From the NCBI RefSeq assembly GCF_013137895.1, contig NZ_CP053538.1, positions 247,501-311,500 of the forward strand: a DNA stretch of 64,000 nt. The letters run 5' to 3'. Below are positions 1 to 8,220 of this stretch, in pieces. Both the position numbers and the translations under genes were made by a program. Source of the stretch: Hymenobacter taeanensis. GTDB lineage: Bacteria > Bacteroidota > Bacteroidia > Cytophagales > Hymenobacteraceae. The notes under the pieces are model-generated. The model ran no database searches. It saw nothing but the letters and a program-made list of their open reading frames with translations, and was not told where the DNA came from. Numbering within the stretch: the first letter of the stretch is position 1; each line of letters opens with the position of its first letter.

Positions 1-30
1 TCCTGAGCCAGGATCAAACTCTCCATTGTA
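1..30 (-). rRNA. rrs: 16S rRNA, 5' end only (partial)
   Basis: Positions 1-22 are the exact reverse complement of the universal 16S 5' primer site (AGAGTTTGATCCTGGCTCAG), followed by the few bases that usually precede it. Transcription runs leftward out of the window, so only about the first 30 nt of the gene are present. The upstream side (rising coordinates) carries its promoters. Confidence 0.95.
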
Positions 31-292
31 TAAATTACTTAGCACCTGCCGAAGCAGGGCCGATGTCGAGTGCCATCTCCGACTCGTTGTTTGACGAGCT
101 GTATGTGTATTCGTTTCTTCTCTACGCTTATGAGTCCTTATTATTGACCCCGTGTTTCCACTGGGTCAACACCCATATTGTCTTTCCAATCATTCAAAGA
201 ACGTCTGCCCCTTCCTATTGAAGAAGCGTCGTGACTACCCTATTAGTAGTCGGTGGCTTTCACTGGCCGGCGCTTCCAAGCGAAGCGGGTGG

Positions 293-324
293 CAAAGGTA
301 CTCACTCTATTTTATTTGGCCAAA
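293..324 (-). promoter_or_regulatory. rRNA promoter 1 (nearest 16S)
   Basis: On the minus strand TTTG (321-324), then TACCTTTG (293-300), with 20 bp between TTG and the -7 box. This fits the Bacteroidota sigma factor consensus TTG-N19-21-TAnnTTTG. Just downstream lies a perfect 6-bp hairpin CGCTTC-N5-GAAGCG (271-287) placed at the expected 5' end of the transcript. Confidence 0.8.
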
Positions 325-388
325 TGCTGAAGTAAAAAAACTTTCGCACTTTTCGGTTGACTCAGGCGCTTCCGGTTGAAGCGGACTG

Positions 389-420
389 CAAAGATACGCT
401 GCTCTTTTCCTTCTTTCCAA
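389..420 (-). promoter_or_regulatory. rRNA promoter 2
   Basis: Minus strand TTG (418-420), a 21-bp spacer and TATCTTTG (389-396), matching the Bacteroidota consensus. It is followed by the same CGCTTC-N5-GAAGCG hairpin as promoter 1, with a different loop, at about 368-384. Confidence 0.75.
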
Positions 421-495
421 CTCCGAAAGCAAAAAAATCTTTTCGCTTTCTTCGTTTCCCGCGTCCTAGACCACTTTCGTGAGCTAAGCGGGGTG

Positions 496-525
496 CAAAG
501 GTAACAGGAGTTTCTGAACTAGCAA
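496..525 (-). promoter_or_regulatory. rRNA promoter 3
   Basis: Minus strand TTG (523-525), a 19-bp spacer and TACCTTTG (496-503). The following GC-rich start region resembles the other copies, but the hairpin is degenerate here. Confidence 0.75.
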
Positions 526-586
526 GCAAGCGAAGAAAAACTTTTTTCGACTCGACTGCCGGGGCGCTTCCAGCTGAAGCGGGCTG

Positions 587-594
587 CAAAGGTA
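587..594 (-). promoter_or_regulatory. rRNA promoter 4 (good -7 box, weak -33)
   Basis: TACCTTTG on the minus strand at 587-594, followed immediately by the CGCTTC-N5-GAAGCG hairpin (about 570-586). No TTG is found 19-21 bp upstream, so this copy relies on a poor -33 element or is weaker than the other three. Confidence 0.6.
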
Positions 595-778
595 GGCCGA
601 GTCTCTCCGCTTTTCCTAGCGCTTACCGCAACTTTCTTTTCGCCCTGTCCGTAGCCCGCCTCCGTCCGATTTGGGTGGGCAAAAGTCCGGGTTCTGCTTC
701 GCTTTTGCAAGCCTGGCGGAAAAACTTTCAGGAGGTTTAGTGAAAGGCTACCCCCCTGTCTCCCCCCGTTGGCTGTGG

Positions 779-809
779 CATAACTACTTACCTCTGTCGG
801 TTGGTTCAA
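779..809 (-). promoter_or_regulatory. possible rRNA promoter 5
   Basis: Minus strand TTG (807-809), a 20-bp spacer and TAGTTATG (779-786), one mismatch from TAnnTTTG. The spacing is right, but there is no associated hairpin repeat. Confidence 0.4.
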
Positions 810-891
810 ATAAGACGGAAGATTCTTTAAAAGTTATTTGTGTAGGACCCTTATGCCTCCTCAAGCTATGCTCTTGCGCAGTATACAAAAG

Positions 892-920
892 CAACGAGCA
901 GCCTTTTGGGCTGCTCGTTG
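892..920. terminator. terminator after purA
   Basis: A perfect 12-bp stem (892-903 with 909-920) with a 5-nt loop lies 21 bp beyond the purA stop. On the minus strand it is followed by CTTTTG rather than a long U run. It separates the purA operon from the rRNA promoters that read the same way. Confidence 0.75.
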
Positions 921-940
921 AGAGGAATAGTTAGGGCAAC

Positions 941-2212
941 TTAGTTTAAGTGTAAGGTGCTAACTCGGTCTGGGCCTACACTAACAATGCTAACGGGCAC
1001 TTCTAAGTGTTGCTCTAAGAACTGCACGTAGCTTTTTAGCTCAGCGGGTAATGCCTGAGGATCGGTAACAGCTTGTAGGTCGGTGCGCCAACCGGGTAAG
1101 CTTGTGTATATAGGAGTCAGGTTCTCCAAGTCTCCATGGTCGGGCAGATGATCGGTTTCCTGACCGTCGGCGGTGCGATAGTGTGTGCAGATCTGGATTT
1201 CGTCAAACCCATCCAGCACATCAGCCTTCATCAAGTGAATTTCCGTCACGCCGTTTAGCATGATGCTATAACGAAGAGCGGGCAAATCGATCCAGCCACA
1301 ACGACGTGGACGGCCCGTGGTAGAACCAAACTCTCGGCCAGCCTGGCGGATCTGCTCCCCCACTTCATTTAGAAGTTCGGTTGGGAATGGGCCGCTGCCT
1401 ACGCGGGTGCAATAGGCTTTGCTGATACCATATACCTTTTCAATATGCTTAGGCGCAATACCTAGGCCAGTACAGGCACCGGCTACAATAGTGCTGGAAG
1501 ACGTGACATAGGGATAGGTACCGAAGTCAATGTCCAACATAGAGCCCTGTGCCCCTTCGGCCAGAACATTTTTGCCTTGCTTCAGCAAATCGTTTAGTAG
1601 ATACTCCGTGTCGGTGAGCTGCAGGGTGCGCAGGAACTCGACGGCAGAGAAGAAATCGGCTTCGAACTCCGCTATTTCCAGCTCTTTCCCGTGGAATTGG
1701 GCAAGCTGAGTATGACGAGCTACGGCCTCCTGATAACGCTCCTGAAAGTCTGGGAGCAGAATATCACCAACACGTAGGCCAGTACGGCCAATTTTGTCTT
1801 GGTAAGTTGGGCCAATACCTTTTAAGGTAGATCCAATTTTGCTGCCACCACGAGCTTCTTCGTTGATCCGGTCAAGGGCGCGGTGCGAAGGCAGAATCAG
1901 CTGGGCTTTACGAGAAACATAGAGATTCTTGGCCCAATCAATGCCACGGTCAGTGAGCTTTTGCAGCTCTTGGCGAAAAACGAAGGGGTCAAGCACCACA
2001 CCATTACCAACCACATTAATAATGTGCGGATGGAAGATACCCGAAGGAACTTGGTGTAAGACGTGCTTAATGCCGTCGAAGGTGAGCGTATGGCCTGCAT
2101 TAGGGCCGCCCTGAAAGCGGGCTACTACGTCGTAGGTGGGGGCGAGTACATCAACAATCTTTCCTTTGCCTTCATCACCCCACTGCAATCCAACTAGTAC
2201 GTCAACGGGCAT
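941..2212 (-). CDS. purA: adenylosuccinate synthetase
   Basis: Joins IMP and aspartate with GTP hydrolysis, the first step from IMP to AMP, in the cytoplasm. The 423-aa product has the usual length. It opens with the GTP-binding loop GDEGKGK (residues 12-18, catalytic Asp13), then NAGHTL with the catalytic His, and later ADVLDGFDEI and the GSTTGRPRRCGW loop. The ATG overlaps the stop of the STAS gene by one base (TAATG), so translation is probably coupled. It is the last gene of a Fur/STAS/purA operon and ends just before a hairpin terminator. Confidence 0.97.
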   Translation of the reverse strand: MPVDVLVGLQWGDEGKGKIVDVLAPTYDVVARFQGGPNAGHTLTFDGIKHVLHQVPSGIFHPHIINVVGNGVVLDPFVFRQELQKLTDRGIDWAKNLYVSRKAQLILPSHRALDRINEEARGGSKIGSTLKGIGPTYQDKIGRTGLRVGDILLPDFQERYQEAVARHTQLAQFHGKELEIAEFEADFFSAVEFLRTLQLTDTEYLLNDLLKQGKNVLAEGAQGSMLDIDFGTYPYVTSSSTIVAGACTGLGIAPKHIEKVYGISKAYCTRVGSGPFPTELLNEVGEQIRQAGREFGSTTGRPRRCGWIDLPALRYSIMLNGVTEIHLMKADVLDGFDEIQICTHYRTADGQETDHLPDHGDLENLTPIYTSLPGWRTDLQAVTDPQALPAELKSYVQFLEQHLEVPVSIVSVGPDRVSTLHLN

Positions 2213-2559
2213 TAGTTTGCGGCTTTCAACTGTTGAGCGGCCGATGCTTCATCGTCCGCAATGGAAAAAATAGCGTTCAGCTTAGTTAAAGCCAACATTT
2301 TACGAGGGTGGTCGGCGGGGTTAATCAACATCATTTCCCCGCCGCGGCTACGGAACTTAGTGAGCAAAGATACCAGTACTCCGATGCCTGTGCTATTGAT
2401 GTAACGGATTCCGGACAGATCTACTGCGCAGTTGCGGAGCTCATCACCCAAATGCTGATCGACGCTTTGCAGTAACTGCTGCGTATCGGGGCTACCGATT
2501 AAGTCGCCGGATAGGCGCACGAAGAGGATACCGTCCTGGACGGTGCTGTCAGTTTTCAT
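2212..2559 (-). CDS. STAS-domain protein, anti-sigma-factor antagonist type
   Basis: A 115-aa single STAS domain, the size of SpoIIAA/RsbV. The core RNCAVDLSGIRYINSTGIGVL holds the conserved serine (Ser56) that partner kinases phosphorylate in this family. No anti-sigma kinase (RsbW-like) lies nearby, so its partner is elsewhere or it acts differently. It overlaps the Fur-type gene upstream (ATGA) and purA downstream (TAATG), which argues for one transcript with coupled translation. Confidence 0.85.
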   Translation of the reverse strand: MKTDSTVQDGILFVRLSGDLIGSPDTQQLLQSVDQHLGDELRNCAVDLSGIRYINSTGIGVLVSLLTKFRSRGGEMMLINPADHPRKMLALTKLNAIFSIADDEASAAQQLKAAN

Positions 2560-3047
2560 TCGGCTAAAGAGCGGGCGGCGGCTTTGGCGCGGCAGTCACC
2601 GCACACGCCGTAAAGGTTTAAAGAGTGGTGCAAGATATGGAAGTTGAGTAACTCCCCTACCATGGTCTGGATTCCGTGGATACGCGGATCACAAAACTCT
2701 ACGACTTTGTGACACTCCGTGCAGATAACATGATCGTGCTGGCGATAACCGTAGCTCTTCTCATATTGCGCCAGGTTACGGCCAAATTGGTGCTTACTTA
2801 CCAGGCCATGTTCTACGAGCAAGTCAAGCGTATTGTAGACTGTAGCGCGGCTAACCTGCAGACCCTGCTCCTTCATGCCAGCAAAGAGCTCTTCTACATC
2901 AAAGTGCCCGGTGCGGGAGTAAATTTCTTCGAGGATGGCATAACGCTCCGAGGTTTTGCGCAGCCCTTTATTCTCGAGGTAAGCAGTGAATATCTTCTTT
3001 ACCTCTGCGTATTTCTCTTGATCGAGATGCTTCTCCGTTGTGGGCAT
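2556..3047 (-). CDS. Fur-family transcriptional regulator
   Basis: A 163-aa metal-responsive repressor type. The N-terminal winged helix spans about residues 10-95 (TSERYAILEEIYSRTGHFDVEELF, then SRATVYNTLDLL as recognition helix). The dimerisation domain carries HDHVICTEC and a C-terminal CGDC, the two CxxC pairs that bind structural zinc. Whether it senses iron, zinc or peroxide cannot be told; PerR and Fur subtypes share these features. It is first in the operon with the STAS gene and purA. The 154-bp gap to relA should hold its promoter. Confidence 0.9.
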   Translation of the reverse strand: MPTTEKHLDQEKYAEVKKIFTAYLENKGLRKTSERYAILEEIYSRTGHFDVEELFAGMKEQGLQVSRATVYNTLDLLVEHGLVSKHQFGRNLAQYEKSYGYRQHDHVICTECHKVVEFCDPRIHGIQTMVGELLNFHILHHSLNLYGVCGDCRAKAAARSLAE

Positions 3048-3201
3048 TTTTACGGCCTTATATATAAGGAGCTAAAACAGCAGAAAACCGTGGTAAGTTT
3101 TCGAGCAGGTTCTGCTTCATATACTGAAACATCCTTATCCTTACTTATCCCTTTCCAATGTGCTTGTGCTGTTTTATACTCTCGGTTTTGATTTAGACTT
3201 T

Positions 3202-5421
3202 TTATGACCTGGCAGAGGAATCAAAGCGCTCTACCTGCAGTACTCCATTCACTTTAGACAAGCGCTGAATCATTTTATTCAGGTGGTCAGTATCATTTAC
3301 GAAAACCATAATCTGCCCCTCAAACATACCATCATTGGAGTCGATGGTAATAGAGCGCATATTGACCTTGAGGCTGTTACTGATGATGCGAGTTACGTCG
3401 TTTACTAGGCCTACCCGGTCAGAACCTTTGATGCGGATACCTGCTAAGAAAGCCAACTCCAACTGCTCCGTCCACTTAGCGCGCACGATGCGGTTGCCGT
3501 AGTTCGACATCATCTGCACGGCTTTAGGGCAAGAGGTTCGGTGAATAACAATGCCCTCCTCCGTTTCAAAGCCAAACACATCATCGCCGGGGATAGGGTT
3601 ACAGCAGGGCGCAATGGTGTAGTCGAACTTATCGGTCTGCTCCCCTATTACCAGCATATTGGCGCTGAGGCCGCGGATCTTCTGCACCTCATGATCGAAC
3701 GCTTTAGGCTCGAGCATAGATGGCGAGCGGGGAACTTCAATGGCGGGGTCAAACAGATCAGTCTTTATATCCCGGCCGTCAATCTGGCCGATAGCAAGCC
3801 GGTAGAAGAACTCCTGTGCATTTCGCGTATTGAAGTGCGCCAGCAGGCGGTTGAGGTTATCGGGCGTGTATTCAATACCCAGCAGCTCCAGGCGCTTCTC
3901 TACTAAGAAGCGGCCATCTTCCGCCTTCGACTTTTTATCATCGCGGAGCCACTCCTTGATTTTGCTCCGAGCTTTAGAGGTGATTACGTACTGCAGCCAC
4001 TCCTCAGTAGGCCGCTGCTTCTGCGACGTCAGGATTTCCACTTGGTCGCCGTTGCGCAGTTCGTAGCTCAGGGGCTGCAGCTTCTGGTTTACTTTGGCCC
4101 CGAGGCAGCGTAGGCCTATATGCGTATGAATCTCGAAGGCAAAGTCGAGAGCCGTGGCTTTATCAGGCAGGATAACGAGCTTGCCTTTGGGGGTGAAGGC
4201 ATATACTTCCTTCACGAATAGGTTCTGGCGGAACTCGTCCATGAACTCCAGGGCGCTGGAGTTATTGGTTTCGAGCATCTCCCGCACCTTATTAATCCAC
4301 GCTTCCAGTGTTGACTCAGGCTGAATGGCACCGGAGTCTTTGTACTTCCAGTGCGCGGCGTAACCTTTCTCCGCAATATCATCCATGCGGCGGCTGCGGA
4401 TCTGCACCTCTACCCATTGGCCCGAGCGTGACATAACTGTGGTGTGCAACGACTCATACCCATTGGCTTTGGGCGTGCTCACCCAATCGCGCAGGCGGTC
4501 GGGGTTCGGTTGATAGAAGTCCGTAACAATGGAGTACACTTGCCAGCATGCGGCTTTTTCCTGCTCCTGGGGCACATCTAGGATTACCCGAATAGCAAAC
4601 AGGTCATACACTTCATCGAAGGTGATGTTCTGCTTGCGCATCTTCTTCAGGATGGAATAGATGCTCTTGGGACGGCCTTTGATTTCGTAGCCAAAGCCCT
4701 GGGCCTTCAGTTCGTCGTCGATGGGCAGCACGAACTCTTTGATGAAGCGGTTACGGGCGCTACGGCTCTGACGCACCCGGTTTACTAGCTCATTATAAAC
4801 TTCGGTGTCAGTGTACTTAAGGTATAGATCTTCCAGCTCGGTTTTGATGGCGTACAGGCCTAGGCGGTGGGCCAGCGGAGCGTAGAGGTAAATAGTTTCT
4901 GAAGCAATCTTGAGCTGCTTATGGCGCGGCATCGAGTCGAGCGTCCGCATGTTGTGCAGGCGGTCGGCGAGCTTGATGAGGATAACGCGCACATCTTCCG
5001 AGAGCGTGAGCAGCATCTTGCGGAAGTTCTCAGCTTGCTCAGAGGTGCCATATTCGAATACGCCCGAGATTTTGGTGAGGCCATCGACGATGCGAGCCAC
5101 TTTATTACCGAACTCGCGCTCTACATCAGCTATTTCCCAAGGCGTGTCCTCTACCACGTCGTGCAGCAGGGCAGCCACAATGCTGGTGGTGCCTAGGCCT
5201 ATTTCTTCCACCACAATCTGCGCTACGGCCAGTGGGTGCAAGATGTAGGGCTCACCCGACTTGCGGCGCATTTCTTTGTGCGCTTCCAGGGATGTATTGA
5301 AGGCCTTTTTAATAAGCTTCGCATCGCCTTCCTTCAGATAAGGCTTAGCGGTGCGGAGCAGGCGGCGGTAGTGGCGCAGAATTTCCTGGCGCTCTACTTC
5401 GGGGTCGATGACGGTAGGCAT
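3202..5421 (-). CDS. bifunctional (p)ppGpp synthetase/hydrolase, RelA/SpoT family
   Basis: Makes and degrades the stringent-response alarmone. The 739 aa give the full long-RSH layout: an HD hydrolase domain with LLHDVVEDT (about residues 85-95), the synthetase domain (about 240-350, GRPKSIYSILKKM, YDLFAIRVIL), a TGS domain (about 400-465), a helical region, a zinc-finger-like APCCNPIPGDDV segment and a C-terminal ACT domain (about 665-735). An intact HD motif means hydrolase activity is likely, so it is probably the Rel/SpoT type rather than a synthetase-only RelA. It stands alone, transcribed toward the Fur operon. Confidence 0.95.
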   Translation of the reverse strand: MPTVIDPEVERQEILRHYRRLLRTAKPYLKEGDAKLIKKAFNTSLEAHKEMRRKSGEPYILHPLAVAQIVVEEIGLGTTSIVAALLHDVVEDTPWEIADVEREFGNKVARIVDGLTKISGVFEYGTSEQAENFRKMLLTLSEDVRVILIKLADRLHNMRTLDSMPRHKQLKIASETIYLYAPLAHRLGLYAIKTELEDLYLKYTDTEVYNELVNRVRQSRSARNRFIKEFVLPIDDELKAQGFGYEIKGRPKSIYSILKKMRKQNITFDEVYDLFAIRVILDVPQEQEKAACWQVYSIVTDFYQPNPDRLRDWVSTPKANGYESLHTTVMSRSGQWVEVQIRSRRMDDIAEKGYAAHWKYKDSGAIQPESTLEAWINKVREMLETNNSSALEFMDEFRQNLFVKEVYAFTPKGKLVILPDKATALDFAFEIHTHIGLRCLGAKVNQKLQPLSYELRNGDQVEILTSQKQRPTEEWLQYVITSKARSKIKEWLRDDKKSKAEDGRFLVEKRLELLGIEYTPDNLNRLLAHFNTRNAQEFFYRLAIGQIDGRDIKTDLFDPAIEVPRSPSMLEPKAFDHEVQKIRGLSANMLVIGEQTDKFDYTIAPCCNPIPGDDVFGFETEEGIVIHRTSCPKAVQMMSNYGNRIVRAKWTEQLELAFLAGIRIKGSDRVGLVNDVTRIISNSLKVNMRSITIDSNDGMFEGQIMVFVNDTDHLNKMIQRLSKVNGVLQVERFDSSARS

Positions 5422-5607
5422 GGTACGCGGGCGGCGCTGGAGACGCCGGAGTAATGATTGCTAAGGTACGGCACGGAGCCCAAGCGTTGGGCAGGGCCGA
5501 TCAGGAATTTACGCAAGGATATGTAGGCTTCTACAAGCTTAACACTCGGCCAGGCCTGTTAGTGCAGCTAACCAGAGCACAGATTATTTCTTTTAATGAA
5601 GAGCGCG

Positions 5608-5638
5608 TTTGTTTTTAAAAAACCCTTGTGTAGTTTTG
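5608..5638 (+). promoter_or_regulatory. promoter of tRNA-Leu
   Basis: TTTG (5608-5611), a 19-bp spacer and TAGTTTTG (5631-5638) match the Bacteroidota promoter consensus exactly. The -7 box ends 27 nt before the mature tRNA. Confidence 0.85.
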
Positions 5639-5665
5639 CGGCCCCGAGGCAGTTGGCTTCCGGAC

Positions 5666-5747
5666 GCGGATGTGGCGAAATTGGTAGACGTGCCAGACTT
5701 AGGATCTGGTGCCGCAAGGCGTGTGGGTTCGAGTCCCTCCATCCGCA
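5666..5747 (+). tRNA. tRNA-Leu (anticodon TAG)
   Basis: An 82-nt type II tRNA. The acceptor stem GCGGATG/CATCCGC pairs perfectly, with discriminator A at 5747. The anticodon loop reads CTTAGGA (anticodon TAG), there is a long variable arm (GTGCCGCAAGGCGT) and a T loop GGTTCGAGTCC. CCA is not encoded. It decodes CUN leucine codons. Confidence 0.97.
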
Positions 5748-5781
5748 CTTATCTTTTTGGTTTTTTCTAAAAACCGCTTCT

Positions 5782-5816
5782 AAACCCTCAACCCACCCGT
5801 TGGGGGTTTATTTTTT
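5782..5816 (+). terminator. terminator after tRNA-Leu
   Basis: An 11-bp stem (5782-5792 with 5799-5809, one U-G pair) followed by a run of Ts at 5811-5816. Confidence 0.85.
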
Positions 5817-5872
5817 ATCCGGGTTTTGGCCCGCATTCACACCCACGTAGTACCCTTAACCGACAACCCGTT

Positions 5873-7201
5873 TTGGACATTACCCTCGACAAAAAAGACG
5901 ACCAGCTGAGTGCCATCCTGACAGTAAACCTTACGGAGGCTGACTACGCTCCCACCGTGGAGTCGAAGCTGAAGGAATACAGCAAAAAGGCGCAGATCAA
6001 AGGGTTCCGCCCGGGCAAAGTGCCAGTTACGCTGGTACGCAAAATGTACGGCAAGGGCATCCTGGTAGAAGAAATCAATGGCCTGCTGAGCAAGTCAGTT
6101 GATGACTATATCAAGGAAAACGACCTCAAGATCCTTGGTGAGCCCATTCCGGTTCCTACCGATGTTGATTTCGACACCCAGAAAGACTACTCGTTCCAGT
6201 TTGAGCTAGGCCTGCTGCCCGATTTCGAGCTGCCCGCCGACCAGGCTGTTACGGTTGACCGCCATAAGGTAGACCTAGACGAAAACACGCTGAAGGAAAC
6301 TTACGAGCAGCTGGAGCGTCAGTTTGGTGAGTCGATTGAGCCTGAAACGGCTGAGGCCACTGACTACATCTCGGGCAAGCTGCTAAAAGCTGGCGAAGAG
6401 GGTGATGGCCGCGTAGTACTGCTTCCTCTGAACAAGGTGAAGAACGGCGTTGACAAGTTTGTGGGCGTGAAAGTGGGTGATTCGGTAACGTTTGACCTGA
6501 AAGACGCTTTCGACGGCGACGCTACGGCTATTTCCAGCTTCTCGGGCATGAGCAAAGAAGAGGCTGACACGGTTGAGGGCGAGTACACGCTGTCGATTGA
6601 GAAAATCCAGCGCTCTACTCCTGCTGAGTTCAACCAGGAGCTGTTTGACAAAGTATTCGGCAAGGACATCGTAACCTCGAAAGAAGACTTCGACGAGAAG
6701 GTTCGCTCGACGGTACAGGAGAACTACGACCGGGAGGCTGACAACTTGGTAAACCGCCAGATCATCGACAAGATGCTGGAAAGCACCACGATTGAGGTGC
6801 CGAAAGAGTTCTTCAAAAAATGGCTGGTACGTGCTAACCAGGGCAAGCTGACTCCGGAGCAGGTTGAAGAACACTACGAAGACTACGAGAAGGAGCTGAA
6901 GTGGTCGATGATCCGCAACAAAGTGGTGGAAGCCAACGACTTGAAAGTTTCGAACGAAGAAATCGTTGACCGCACGATGCAGAAGATTCTAGGCCAGTTC
7001 AACATGGAGATGACCCCTGAGCTGGAAGAATCGGTGCGTGGCTTTGCTGACAATTTCCTGCGTCAGGAGAACGGCAAAAACTACGTAAACGAGTATGAAG
7101 CCATTCTGGCAGAAAAAGTGCTGGAAAACCTGCGCGGCAAAGTTGTTGTTAATGACAACGCGATTACGGCCGAGGACTTCCGCAATCAGAATGCTGGCTA
7201 A
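5873..7201 (+). CDS. tig: trigger factor
   Basis: Ribosome-bound chaperone that meets nascent chains at the tunnel exit. The 442 aa have the N-terminal ribosome-binding domain with the signature GFRPGKVP (about residues 44-51), a reduced middle domain and a long helical C-terminal arm. The middle domain is hard to match to an FKBP PPIase fold, as in other Bacteroidota. The open frame has no upstream ATG; MDITLDK fits the family N terminus, so TTG at 5873 is taken as start. It leads the tig-clpP-clpX order, but a strong terminator separates it from clpP. Confidence 0.93.
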   Translation: MDITLDKKDDQLSAILTVNLTEADYAPTVESKLKEYSKKAQIKGFRPGKVPVTLVRKMYGKGILVEEINGLLSKSVDDYIKENDLKILGEPIPVPTDVDFDTQKDYSFQFELGLLPDFELPADQAVTVDRHKVDLDENTLKETYEQLERQFGESIEPETAEATDYISGKLLKAGEEGDGRVVLLPLNKVKNGVDKFVGVKVGDSVTFDLKDAFDGDATAISSFSGMSKEEADTVEGEYTLSIEKIQRSTPAEFNQELFDKVFGKDIVTSKEDFDEKVRSTVQENYDREADNLVNRQIIDKMLESTTIEVPKEFFKKWLVRANQGKLTPEQVEEHYEDYEKELKWSMIRNKVVEANDLKVSNEEIVDRTMQKILGQFNMEMTPELEESVRGFADNFLRQENGKNYVNEYEAILAEKVLENLRGKVVVNDNAITAEDFRNQNAG

Positions 7202-7226
7202 GCGCTAACATTTTCGGTTTTCGAAC

Positions 7227-7267
7227 CAACAAAAAAGCCCTTACTTGCCGTATGGGCTTTTTTGTTG
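7227..7267. terminator. terminator after tig
   Basis: A perfect 14-bp stem (7227-7240 with 7254-7267), A-rich on the left and T-rich on the right, so it can work in both directions. Confidence 0.9.
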
Positions 7268-7313
7268 CCTATACTTTTTCGTCTGACACATTTTATCTCC
7301 CACTTTTTCTGCC

Positions 7314-8021
7314 ATGCTGAATAAAGAAGAGTTCCGCAAATTTGCCGTGAAAGGCCAAGGCCTGAGTGGCCTAGGTGTGGATCAATACATTCAACACGTA
7401 GAGGGCCAGACCCGCAACGGTCTGATCATGCCTACGGGTATGACCCGCTCGGTAATTGAGGAGCGCCCCACGCGTTTCGCTGAGATTGACGTTTTCTCGC
7501 GCCTGATCATGGACCGCATTGTGTTCCTGGGCACGGCCGTGGACGACTACATTGCTAATATCCTGACGGCGCAGATGCTGTTCCTGGAGTCGGTGGACGC
7601 CAAGAAGGACATCCTGCTCTACATCAACTCGCCCGGTGGCTCAGTGTACGCTGGCCTGGGCATTTACGACACCATGCAGTACGTGAACCCCGACGTGGCT
7701 ACGATTTGCACTGGCCTAGCGGCCTCGATGGGCGCCGTACTGCTGGCGGGTGGTGCCAAAGACAAGCGCTCGGCCCTCCCCCACGCTCGCGTGATGATTC
7801 ACCAGCCCTCGGGTGGTGCGCAGGGTCAGTCTTCGGATATCGAAATCACGGCTCGTGAGATTCTGAAACTGAAGAAGGAATTGTACGATATCCTCGCGGA
7901 GCACACTGGCAAAACCTACCAGGAAATCCACGACAACTCGGACCGCGACTACTGGATGCGTGCCGACGAGGCCAAGGAGTACGGTCTCATTGACGAGGTT
8001 CTGGAAAAGAAGAAGGCGTAA
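7314..8021 (+). CDS. clpP: ATP-dependent Clp protease proteolytic subunit
   Basis: Serine peptidase that forms the Clp degradation chamber with ClpX. The 235-aa product has the catalytic triad Ser138 ([10 protein letters not shown]), His163 (MIHQPSGG) and Asp212 (RDYWM), with the family spacing, and the INSPGGSV oxyanion strand. About 40 extra N-terminal residues precede the core, longer than E. coli ClpP and probably a propeptide. It is followed by a terminator and then clpX on the same strand. Confidence 0.97.
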   Translation: MLNKEEFRKFAVKGQGLSGLGVDQYIQHVEGQTRNGLIMPTGMTRSVIEERPTRFAEIDVFSRLIMDRIVFLGTAVDDYIANILTAQMLFLESVDAKKDILLYINSPGGSVYAGLGIYDTMQYVNPDVATICTGLAASMGAVLLAGGAKDKRSALPHARVMIHQPSGGAQGQSSDIEITAREILKLKKELYDILAEHTGKTYQEIHDNSDRDYWMRADEAKEYGLIDEVLEKKKA

Positions 8022-8071
8022 CTCAACGCTACGCGCCAGGCTGGGACAAGCTCCGCCTGACTGCTTACTCT

Positions 8072-8099
8072 GAAAAAGCCCGCTAGAGCGGGCTTTTTC
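8072..8099 (+). terminator. terminator after clpP
   Basis: A 13-bp stem (8072-8084 with 8087-8099) with a 2-nt gap, ending in a T run up to 8104. Confidence 0.9.
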
Positions 8100-8160
8100 T
8101 TTTTAGTAGAGGCTAATCATGTTGGCACTTTTTTAACGGTGCGCGGCGTTGGCCTTTTCG

Positions 8161-8168
8161 TACCTTTG
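8161..8168 (+). promoter_or_regulatory. clpX promoter -7 box
   Basis: TACCTTTG, a perfect TAnnTTTG box, lies 52 nt before the clpX ATG. No clear TTG is found at the ideal distance upstream. Together with the clpP terminator it suggests clpX has its own promoter. Confidence 0.55.
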
Positions 8169-8220
8169 AGGTAGGTTAGCGAAAGCTACCGCTTCTATCC
8201 TTATCCAGAGTCCCCTCGAC

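Larger units (their letters stand above)
31..890 (-). other. rRNA operon leader and upstream promoter region, no protein gene
   Basis: These 860 bases hold no credible coding sequence; the short open frames cross repeats and lack family resemblance. Read on the minus strand, the stretch contains a series of Bacteroidota-type promoters (listed separately) and, next to the 16S start, a hairpin at 45-58 (CCTGC stem closed by a UUCG tetraloop in the RNA). Poly-T/poly-A tracts lie upstream of several promoters (for example 337-343 and 430-436) and may act as UP-like elements. Confidence 0.7.

Noticed and set aside
152..934. Short open frames in the rRNA upstream region
   Set aside because: They run through promoter repeats and terminator sequence and have no protein-like features.
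2676..3191. 171-codon plus-strand open frame over the Fur gene
   Set aside because: Antisense to a clear Fur-family gene with zinc motifs; hydrophobic runs come from the complement of its codons.
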